A stretch of 12,315 bases of DNA, taken from contig CAIOHM010000389.1 of the NCBI GenBank assembly GCA_903858055.1, positions 1 through 12,315 of the forward strand, given 5' to 3'. A program made the translations under genes and the position numbers. Shown piece by piece: positions 6,602-12,315 of the stretch. This DNA comes from an uncultured delta proteobacterium (GTDB lineage: Bacteria; Myxococcota_A; Polyangia; Polyangiales; Polyangiaceae). The notes below the pieces were generated by a model. It was not told the DNA's origin and ran no database searches. It was given only the letters and a program-made list of their open reading frames with translations. Positions within the stretch are counted from its first letter, which is position 1; each line of letters starts with the position of its first letter.

Positions 6602-7480
6602 TTACTGGCAGGCGCGCGCCGCGGCGACGCAGGTCTGACCGCCGCCGCACGGAAGCCCGTTCGTGTTCGCAGCGCCGCAGTAGAAGCACTCGCCCGCGCC
6701 GCCGTCGCCCGTGACGCACACGGCGTTCTTGCGCGCGCCCGTGAAGCCACAGTCGTTGGCCGTGGTGCAGGCGAGGCTGACCGTGGCACACGCGCCACCG
6801 TCGGCGACGGCCGTGCACACTTCGCTGCGGCCGGTCGCGGGAAGGAAAGCCGTGCACGCGGTGGTCTTGCCTGCGCACGAGGTGGAGGTGCAGGCGCTCA
6901 CGCAGCGCTTCGTGTCTTCGCAGGCGTTCGGGCCGCTCGCGCAACCCTCGAGGCAGTTGCGCACGCAGGTGGTCCCGCACGCGTACTTGCCCTGGTTGCA
7001 GCCGCCACAAACGCCGTCGCTGCCGCACGAGGAGCCCGACGCGGTGTCGCAGGCGCCGCAGTCGCCCGTGCGCGGCTTGCCGCAGAGGTCGTTCGCGGTG
7101 AGCGCGCCGCAGTTGCGGCTGCCCGCGGTGCACGCTGCGCTCACGATCTCGGAGTCCGAGCGCGTGTCGCGGCACTCGCACGTGTTCGTCTGCGTGTTGC
7201 AGACCTCGCTCGCGGCGCTGTTGCAGTTGCCGCACGAGACCTCGCGGGCCACGCCGCAGGTGTCCGTGACCGTGACGTTGCCGCAGTTCTTGCCGCCGGT
7301 GCAGCCCTTGGCGGCCAGCTCGGTGTTCGACTCGCCAATGCACGCGTCTTCGCCCGCATCGAGCGAGGCCGGGTCCACGCCGATTTGCGGCGCGACCGGG
7401 TCGACGGACGAGCACGCCGCGAAGGAGCCAGCGGCGAGGGCCGCGACGAGCGAGCAGACGAGAGAGGTCGAAATCTTCAT
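6602..7480 (-). CDS. Cysteine-rich lipoprotein with repeated 8-Cys module
   Basis: This is a 292-residue secreted protein with no family that I recognise. The signal peptide ends in GSFAAC, making Cys23 the probable lipidated residue, and a Ser/Asp/Pro-rich spacer follows. By my count 38 cysteines are present; 36 remain after the signal-peptide Cys9 and Cys23, which would allow 18 disulfides. Residues 60-103 and 117-161 are two copies of a module with eight cysteines each at nearly the same spacing (60/117, 66/124, 75/133, 83/141, 86/144, 94/152, 101/158, 103/161), sharing the CG...D.CG......CG.C pattern. The remaining third has 19 more cysteines in a looser arrangement. It is likely a surface-exposed disulfide-stabilised protein, as is common in myxobacteria. 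It lies 22 bp after phaC but has its own promoter at 7492-7520. Only a weak GGAA precedes the ATG at 7480. Confidence 0.85.
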   Translation of the reverse strand: MKISTSLVCSLVAALAAGSFAACSSVDPVAPQIGVDPASLDAGEDACIGESNTELAAKGCTGGKNCGNVTVTDTCGVAREVSCGNCNSAASEVCNTQTNTCECRDTRSDSEIVSAACTAGSRNCGALTANDLCGKPRTGDCGACDTASGSSCGSDGVCGGCNQGKYACGTTCVRNCLEGCASGPNACEDTKRCVSACTSTSCAGKTTACTAFLPATGRSEVCTAVADGGACATVSLACTTANDCGFTGARKNAVCVTGDGGAGECFYCGAANTNGLPCGGGQTCVAAARACQ

Positions 7481-7491
7481 GGGTTCCGTGG

Positions 7492-7520
7492 ACGATAGCG
7501 GCTTAGGCGCGTTTTCTCAA
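7492..7520 (-). promoter_or_regulatory. Sigma-70-like promoter of the Cys-rich lipoprotein gene
   Basis: On the minus strand TTGAGA (7520-7515, 5 of 6) and TATCGT (7497-7492, 4 of 6) are 17 bp apart, overlapping the last codons and stop of phaC. Only 11 nt separate the -10 box from the ATG at 7480, so the mRNA leader would be about 4-5 nt, almost leaderless. That fits the weak ribosome binding site. Confidence 0.55.
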
Positions 7521-8645
7521 AATGCGATCGACGAGCCACTCGACGGCAGGCTCCCAAACGGCATGGGGAGCCTTGGAGCCGGCAACGACGCCGATGTGGC
7601 CGCCCGGTGCGAGGCGGTAGGTCTTGTCTTTCGAGCCGAGCACGTCGAGGATTCGCTGCGTCGAGCGCGGCGGGGCGACGTTGTCGCTCTTGCCCGCGAA
7701 GGCGAGCACCGGGCACTGGATGGCGCGCAGATCGACGTGGCGATCGCCGAAGCGAAGCTCGTTCTGCACGAGGCGATTGCCCGTCACCATGTCGTGGAAG
7801 AGCTGCTTGAACGCCTCTTTCGGGTACGGGATCATCTCCGTGAGCCACGTGTCCACCGCGTCGTGGTTCTTCACGTACTCTTCGTCCCAGAGGTTCAAGG
7901 CGAGGTCCACGTAGCGCGTCAGCATCTTCGGGCCGCCCATGAGCTTGAAGCCCGCGGAGCTGAAGTTACCGGGGATGTTCCCGAGGCGGTCCATCACGAC
8001 GTCGACGAACGGGGAGCCGAGGCGGGCGGCGACGGTGAGCATGCCCATGCGCTCGAAGTCCACGGGGGCCGCCACGGTGACGATCGCGCGGATGCGTTCG
8101 TCGCGGAACGCCGCCGTGTGGATGAGCGAGAAGAGCCCGCCCATGCAGTAGCCCACGAGGGCGAGCTCGGAGGCCTTGGCGTGCGCGAGCGCGGCGTCGA
8201 TGCAACGCGGGACGAAATCCAGGACGTAATCGTCGAGGCGGAGGCCTTCGTCGGTCGTGTCGGGGATGCCGAAGTCGACGAGGTAGACGTCGAAACCTGC
8301 ATTGCGCAACGATCGGATCATCGAGTGTTCCGGGCGCAAGTCGTAGACGTAAGGCCGCACCATCAAGGGCGGGATGAGCAAGAGCGGAATGCCGAGGCGC
8401 GGCGCGAGATCGACCTCGACCTCGCCGTGCCCGAGCTCGACGCGCTCGGCTTCGACGGGCCGAATGTGCCAGAGCTCGAGCTTGTCGTGCTTGAGCACGA
8501 GGTCCTTCGCGGCGTTGCCCATCTGCTGCCGCTGGCCGCCGTCGACCAAGTACACGAGCCCGTTGACGACCGAGAGCACCGCCTTCTCGACGGCCTTGCG
8601 CACGGGCTTCGGAACGATGCGCGGCGGAGGAAGCGAAGCAGCCAT
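7503..8645 (-). CDS. phaC: PhaC-type poly(3-hydroxyalkanoate) synthase
   Basis: This is a 380-residue alpha/beta-hydrolase-fold protein that should polymerise 3-hydroxyacyl-CoA into storage polyester. The nucleophile is a cysteine in the PhaC box GYCMGG (Cys167), not the serine of lipases. The rest of the triad is visible as Asp321 (GKSDNVAPP) and His350 (PGGHIGVVAG). The N-terminal part has the PhaC-like PPLMVRPYVYDLRPEHSMIR and GFDVYLVDFGIPDT. The length fits class III synthases (about 355-380 residues), which need a PhaE partner. No phaE, phaA, phaB or phasin gene is in the window. It lies 19 bp downstream of the kinase gene with a near-perfect ribosome binding site, so co-transcription with the kinase is likely. 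A PhaC-like hydrolase without polymerase activity is the main alternative. Confidence 0.82.
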   Translation of the reverse strand: MAASLPPPRIVPKPVRKAVEKAVLSVVNGLVYLVDGGQRQQMGNAAKDLVLKHDKLELWHIRPVEAERVELGHGEVEVDLAPRLGIPLLLIPPLMVRPYVYDLRPEHSMIRSLRNAGFDVYLVDFGIPDTTDEGLRLDDYVLDFVPRCIDAALAHAKASELALVGYCMGGLFSLIHTAAFRDERIRAIVTVAAPVDFERMGMLTVAARLGSPFVDVVMDRLGNIPGNFSSAGFKLMGGPKMLTRYVDLALNLWDEEYVKNHDAVDTWLTEMIPYPKEAFKQLFHDMVTGNRLVQNELRFGDRHVDLRAIQCPVLAFAGKSDNVAPPRSTQRILDVLGSKDKTYRLAPGGHIGVVAGSKAPHAVWEPAVEWLVDRILRKRA

Positions 8646-8651
8646 TCAGCG

Positions 8652-8658
8652 ACCTCCT
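8652..8658 (-). promoter_or_regulatory. Strong ribosome binding site of phaC
   Basis: AGGAGGT on the minus strand, 6 bp before the ATG at 8645, lies in the 19-bp gap after the kinase stop. It is the best Shine-Dalgarno sequence in the window and fixes the phaC start. Confidence 0.8.
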
Positions 8659-8664
8659 GGGGGT

Positions 8665-10371
8665 TCAGCCGTCGACGAGGGTCATGGCGGCCATGCCGTG
8701 CTCGAAGCGGCTCACCGACGCCGCGAGCTCGAGGCCGGGCGGCAGCAGACCGCGCACTTGGCCGACGACCTGTTCGACGAGGTGCTTCGCCTCTTGCGTG
8801 CTCGAGCCGGTCATCGCGACGGCGAAGCGCAGGGGCCCGACCTTGCCCGCGGTGGTCGCCACGAGCGAGAGCAGGAGCATGTCCGTGAGCTCGACCACGC
8901 GCTGCGCCGCACGCCGCAGCGCGAGCATCTCGAGGATGGTGGGGCGATCGGAGACGAGGCGGTTCGGGCTGCGGAGCTCGTAGCGCGCGACCGTGAGGGG
9001 AATCTCGGCCCACCACGCGAAGCGCATTTCGTCTTCGAGCGCCTTGAGGAACGGCTGACGATTGAGGAGCCCCAAGAGGCCGCAGCGCTTCGCGAGGTAG
9101 TTCCGCGCGCGCACGTGACCGGGGCTGTCTTTGCCGAACGAGACGAGCTTGTAGCGGAGCTCGCCGAACTGAACCTCGCCGCCGTGCAGCAGGTTGAAGG
9201 AGCGCTGGCGCTCGTAGTTGTGCTCGACGTAGGTGCCGTTCGTGGAGCCGCCGTCTTCGACGAGCCACGAGCCGTTCGACCAGGTCATGGTCGCGTGACC
9301 GCCGCTCACCGTCTGCTCCGGCGTGACGACGTCGTTGTCGGGTTTGCGACCGACGCGCATGGTCGGTCGGTCGATCGGGACGAGCGTGCCCACGCTCTCC
9401 GGCGCGTGCGTGCTGTAGGTCACGAGGAACGACTGCTGCCCCGGCATGAACTGCATCATCGCCATGCGACCGGGGGGCGGGCCCGGATCGAGGCGCTCGC
9501 GAGGGAGCTGAATCGGATTCGTGGTGAGCGTCTGCGGGTTGAAGAACCGCATCTGCTTCGCCATGGGGCGCGAGGTGGGGTCTTCGTGCAGGCACATGAA
9601 GACCTGCTTCACTTCGTCGTGGCTCAGGCTCGACGCGATGTCGAACATGATGCCCTCGCGGAGGCGCTTCGCCGTGGCCTTGTAGTTCGGCTCGGGCACG
9701 CGGCAGGACCACATCTCGAAGAGCGTGAGGCCGAGCGCGTAGACGTCGTCTTCGGCGGTGGCCATGCCCGAACGCATGCGCTCCGGCGACATGTAGTTCG
9801 GCGTGCCGCCGTCGGGCACGTGACGACCGGCCGAGCGCTGCTGCGCGCGCTGACGCTCTTGCGCGAAGCCGAAGTCGAGGACGATGCCCTTGCCGATGCC
9901 GCCGTCGTGGCTCGCGGTCACCATGACGTTGCCCGGCTTGAGGTCGCCGTGCACGAGGCCTTGCTGGTGGATCGCGGCGACGCCGGAGCAGATGTCTTGC
10001 GCGAGGCGACGGAACTCGTCGGGCGTGTAGCCGCCCTGGGCCTTCTTGCGACGGATGTGCGTGTGCAGCGTTTGGCCGACGATGTGCTCCATCACGAGGA
10101 TGGGGCCGTAGGCCGAGGGCACGAGGTCGTGGACGCGGCAGACGTTCGGGTGGCTCACGCTGCGCGCGAGGAGGAGCTCTTTGCGGAGGGCCTCTTTGTC
10201 TTCTTCGGAGGCGCGCGACTCTTCGCGGACGATCTTGAGCGCCACCGCCTGGAGCGCCGTGCGGTCGTGCGCGAGGAAGACTTCGCCCATGCCGCCTTTT
10301 CCGAGACTCTGTTTGATCTCGTAGCGGTCATTGATGACCATGCCAGGGGCGATGGGCGGTAGCGTCACCAT
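8665..10371 (-). CDS. Ser/Thr protein kinase with FHA domain and degenerate GGDEF domain
   Basis: This is a 568-residue soluble protein with no membrane segment. Residues about 16-275 are a Hanks-type kinase: P-loop GKGGMGEVF (24-32), Lys46, Glu65, catalytic HGDLKPGN (Asp143, Asn148; Gly replaces the usual Arg), DFG Asp166 and GTPNYMSPE. All catalytic residues are present, so it should be active. Residues about 320-410 are an FHA domain (VGR at 340-342, VSGGH 355-359, STNGTYV 376-382). Residues about 430-568 resemble a GGDEF fold (start GLLGLLNRQPFLKALEDE, then a helix-strand pattern). The signature position reads GPLRF (512-516) and no metal-binding Asp is visible in the first strand, so cyclic-di-GMP synthesis is unlikely. 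It precedes phaC by 19 bp. I used the ATG at 10371, which has a weak ribosome site; an ATG ten codons later is also possible. Confidence 0.9.
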   Translation of the reverse strand: MVTLPPIAPGMVINDRYEIKQSLGKGGMGEVFLAHDRTALQAVALKIVREESRASEEDKEALRKELLLARSVSHPNVCRVHDLVPSAYGPILVMEHIVGQTLHTHIRRKKAQGGYTPDEFRRLAQDICSGVAAIHQQGLVHGDLKPGNVMVTASHDGGIGKGIVLDFGFAQERQRAQQRSAGRHVPDGGTPNYMSPERMRSGMATAEDDVYALGLTLFEMWSCRVPEPNYKATAKRLREGIMFDIASSLSHDEVKQVFMCLHEDPTSRPMAKQMRFFNPQTLTTNPIQLPRERLDPGPPPGRMAMMQFMPGQQSFLVTYSTHAPESVGTLVPIDRPTMRVGRKPDNDVVTPEQTVSGGHATMTWSNGSWLVEDGGSTNGTYVEHNYERQRSFNLLHGGEVQFGELRYKLVSFGKDSPGHVRARNYLAKRCGLLGLLNRQPFLKALEDEMRFAWWAEIPLTVARYELRSPNRLVSDRPTILEMLALRRAAQRVVELTDMLLLSLVATTAGKVGPLRFAVAMTGSSTQEAKHLVEQVVGQVRGLLPPGLELAASVSRFEHGMAAMTLVDG

Positions 10372-10441
10372 ATCGCCGCGATGCTAGCCCAAGAGGAGCA
10401 AGGTAGGGCGAGCGCTCTCTGCGCCGGGGGCGAAAAAAGGC

Positions 10442-10447
10442 TATCGT
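10442..10447 (+). promoter_or_regulatory. -10-like box in the divergent intergenic region
   Basis: TATCGT lies 10 nt before the ATG at 10458, inside the word GCTATCGTCC. The same word lies before the Cys-rich lipoprotein gene at nearly the same distance from its start codon. No convincing -35 box lies 17 bp upstream here, although a run of six A residues is close. The 86-bp gap (10372-10457) must also hold the kinase promoter. On that strand TAGCAT ends 9 nt before the kinase ATG, without a clear -35. Confidence 0.35.
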
Positions 10448-10457
10448 CCGGGTCATC

Positions 10458-11228
10458 ATGGTACGCCGAGCCGTCTTTTCCCTGACCGTGCTCCTCTCGT
10501 TGCCCGTCTGGGGGGCGCCCGGAGAGGGCGCTGCCGATCTCGTCGCCCGCAGTCTCCGCGCCGAGCTCTTCGCCGGGGCCTCCACGCGGATCCGCGCACA
10601 CCTCGTGCTCACAGACAAAGACGGCAAGAAGCAGGACCGGCTCTTTTCCGCGTGGGGCAAGCGCGACCCGCAGGGCCTTCGGCGCACCCTCGTGCGCTTC
10701 GAGAGCCCCGCCGCCGTCGAGGGTGTCGCGTTTCTCATGACCCAGCGCGAGAAAGAGGCCGACGAGCAGTACCTGTACTTGCCGAAGTTCAAGTCGACGC
10801 GGCGCATCGGCGGCGCCTCCGAACGCCAGGGCAGCTTCATGGGCAGCGATTTCTCCTACGCCGATCTCGAGCGCAAGGACGTGCGCGAGGCGACCTACGA
10901 GCTGCTCGCGGACGAGGCCGTGGGCGGCAAGCCCTGCGCCCACGTGGTCGCGAAGCCGAAGGGACCGAGCGCCTACGCGCGCATCGAGCTGTGGATTCGC
11001 CGCGAGGACGCCGTCGCGCTGCGGATCGCGATGTTCGACACGGAGGGCAAGCTCCTCAAGACCACGAGCACGAGGCGCGTCCGCAGCGTCGGCGGCGAGC
11101 CGGTCATCGTCGAGTCGCGCACGGAGAACGCCCAGAACGGGCACGTGACCGAGCTCGTGATCGACGAGGTCACGCGCGACGAGGCGATCGACGACGCCTT
11201 CTTCGCGCCTGCGAATTTGCCCCGATGA
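10458..11228 (+). CDS. Outer membrane lipoprotein-sorting protein, LolA-like
   Basis: This is a 256-residue periplasmic protein with an N-terminal signal peptide (about residues 1-20, ending near PVWGA). The body matches the LolA-like family PF17131 / COG2834. It has YLYLPKFKSTRRIGG (105-119) and SFMGSDFSYADLE (126-138), the hallmark of this group, and the fold is expected to bind lipid or lipoprotein acyl chains. Members of this group are usually found with RND/MMPL-type exporters and an outer-membrane partner, and here the next gene overlaps by four bases (ATGA). No Shine-Dalgarno sequence is evident before the ATG, which agrees with a near-leaderless transcript from the -10-like box. A single Cys (about 163) lies in the mature part. 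It is transcribed divergently from the kinase. Confidence 0.85.
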   Translation: MVRRAVFSLTVLLSLPVWGAPGEGAADLVARSLRAELFAGASTRIRAHLVLTDKDGKKQDRLFSAWGKRDPQGLRRTLVRFESPAAVEGVAFLMTQREKEADEQYLYLPKFKSTRRIGGASERQGSFMGSDFSYADLERKDVREATYELLADEAVGGKPCAHVVAKPKGPSAYARIELWIRREDAVALRIAMFDTEGKLLKTTSTRRVRSVGGEPVIVESRTENAQNGHVTELVIDEVTRDEAIDDAFFAPANLPR

Positions 11229-12315
11229 GCGCGATGCGCCTCGCCGCGTGGACCGCTGCGTGGACCGGCGCGTGGCTCGTGCTCCCGCTCGACGCTCGCG
11301 CGGACACGAGCGACGAGGTCATCGACGAAGTCATCGACGAAGTCATCGACGACGCGCCAGCTGCGGTCTCACCCGCCGCACGCGCCGCCCCGGCGCCCTG
11401 GACGTGGAGAGCGCGCGCGGGGCAAGACCCTTCGACGCTGCGCCTCGCGGCGACGCACCGGAGCACGGTCTTCGTCGGCGAGGCACCGCCCGGGCTCGCG
11501 CACACGCGCTTCGAGCACCGCACCTTCGCGGTCGTCGGCGCGCGGAGCCCCGCGGGCGAGCGTGACCCGTGGCGCCTCGAGGTACGCGCCGACCTCGTGC
11601 AGCGCGCGGGAGAAGGCTTTGGCGAGGCGGTCTCCACGGATTTCGAAGCGCGCCCTTGGGAGCTCTGGTGGCGCACGAAGACCTCGGAGACCACCACGCT
11701 CACGCTCGGGTATCAGACGCTCGCGTGGGGCACGCTCGACGCCGGAGCCGCCGCGGACGTGTTCGCGAGCTACGATCTTCGCCTCGGGCCTGCGCTCGCC
11801 CCCGCGGAGATCCGCATGCCCCTCCCCGCTGCGCGCCTCGTGTGGAGCCCCGGCGCGCGCGTCGACGTCGAGCTGGTCGCCCTCCCCTTCTTCACGCCGC
11901 ACCGCTTCGATGTCGCGGGCACGCGCTATGCGGCCCTCGGCGGCGCCTCCCTCGGTCCGCTCGCGCGCGCCTTCGACGCAGGGACTCTCTCCCGCATCAC
12001 CGAGCCGCTCGCGCGTGCGAACGGCGTCGACGCAAACCCGCTCGACGGCGAGCTCGGCGCGCGCACGACGCTGCACACCGCCGCCGCGGACCTCTCGTTC
12101 ACCGCGGCGCTCGCACGCAGCCGCTTGCCCACCTTCCGCGCAAGCGAAGCGCTCGTCTCCGCGCTCACCACGGGCTCCGCGGCGGCGGCCCTGCGGCTCG
12201 AGCAGGACCTCGCCTCAGGTCAGCTCCCGCTGCGCGCCGTGCACGACCGTTACGTGCAGATTGCACTCGATGCCCAAGGCTCCGTCGGTCGCTTTCCGTG
12301 GGGCCTCGAGCTCGG
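11225..12315 (+). CDS. Predicted outer-membrane beta-barrel protein (3' end cut by window)
   Basis: The frame is open for 363 codons to the window edge. It starts at the ATG overlapping the previous stop (ATGA); an in-frame ATG three codons on is also possible. A signal peptide ends at DARA/DT (about residue 26), followed by an acidic VIDEVIDEVIDD repeat and an Ala/Pro linker. The rest alternates polar and hydrophobic residues, as in barrel strands. It includes TTLTLGYQTLAWGTLDAGAAADVF and ends of strands rich in Arg/Glu and aromatic residues; the WG.LD...ADVF pattern recalls DUF1302-like outer-membrane proteins. That family assignment is tentative. With the LolA-like protein it probably forms an envelope export or trafficking locus, whose inner-membrane transporter would be expected to the right. 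Confidence 0.75.
   Translation, partial: MSAMRLAAWTAAWTGAWLVLPLDARADTSDEVIDEVIDEVIDDAPAAVSPAARAAPAPWTWRARAGQDPSTLRLAATHRSTVFVGEAPPGLAHTRFEHRTFAVVGARSPAGERDPWRLEVRADLVQRAGEGFGEAVSTDFEARPWELWWRTKTSETTTLTLGYQTLAWGTLDAGAAADVFASYDLRLGPALAPAEIRMPLPAARLVWSPGARVDVELVALPFFTPHRFDVAGTRYAALGGASLGPLARAFDAGTLSRITEPLARANGVDANPLDGELGARTTLHTAAADLSFTAALARSRLPTFRASEALVSALTTGSAAAALRLEQDLASGQLPLRAVHDRYVQIALDAQGSVGRFPWGLEL
11318..11353 (+). repeat. Three tandem 12-bp repeats in coding sequence
   Basis: GTCATCGACGAA occurs twice and then once as GTCATCGACGAC, encoding VIDE-VIDE-VIDD just after the signal peptide of the outer-membrane protein. The unit is a multiple of three, so changes in copy number would alter linker length without breaking the frame. 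Confidence 0.9.

Noticed and set aside
5052..6638. 528-codon plus-strand frame opposite purF
   Set aside because: No recognisable domain, biased composition, and it lies entirely over purF and its leader.
8374..10362. 662-codon open frame opposite the kinase and the start of phaC
   Set aside because: The translation is low-complexity Arg/Ala/Glu/Val-rich without motifs; it is a mirror of strong codon bias opposite genes with clear catalytic motifs.

Overview
The window is very GC-rich and has strong GC bias at third codon positions. This produces long spurious open frames opposite nearly every real gene. The gene content points to a large-genome myxobacterium (Myxococcota, probably Polyangiales-like): a Ser/Thr kinase fused to an FHA domain, a second stand-alone FHA protein, proline-rich low-complexity tails, a cysteine-rich secreted lipoprotein and a candidate sigma-54 promoter. 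The lineage is inferred from content and style; there is no rRNA or other marker in the window. No mobile element, CRISPR array, tRNA or rRNA was seen.

Layout. (1) 1-1136, minus strand: an FHA-domain protein cut by the window edge, with a good sigma-70-like promoter, and a 60-residue unrecognised protein with a sigma-54-like promoter before it and a hairpin terminator after it. (2) 1279-2631, plus strand: a polytopic GT-C-like membrane glycosyltransferase, convergent with the next block and separated from it by a perfect 8-bp stem hairpin. (3) 6455-2663, minus strand: a tightly packed run purF, HMG-CoA lyase, DUF192 lipoprotein, cyclophilin lipoprotein. The purF/lyase and lyase/DUF192 junctions touch or overlap and the last gap is 33 bp, so one operon is likely. 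(4) 10371-6602, minus strand: kinase-FHA-degenerate GGDEF protein, then a PhaC-type polyhydroxyalkanoate synthase (19-bp gap, strong ribosome binding site), then a cysteine-rich lipoprotein with its own promoter inside the 3' end of phaC. (5) 10458-12315, plus strand: a LolA-like lipoprotein-sorting protein overlapping by 4 bp a predicted outer-membrane protein that runs off the window.

How the parts may work together. Block 3 joins the committed step of purine synthesis to leucine/ketone-body catabolism and two lipoproteins; the coupling is visible but its logic is not known. Block 4 suggests that phosphorylation signalling could be tied to carbon storage, since the kinase and the polymer synthase look co-transcribed. 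Block 5 looks like part of an envelope export or lipid-trafficking locus that continues to the right. The most unusual items are the kinase-FHA-dead-GGDEF fusion beside phaC, the purF-lyase coupling, the two-copy eight-cysteine module, the sigma-54 site before a tiny gene, and a 10-bp promoter-like word shared by two genes.
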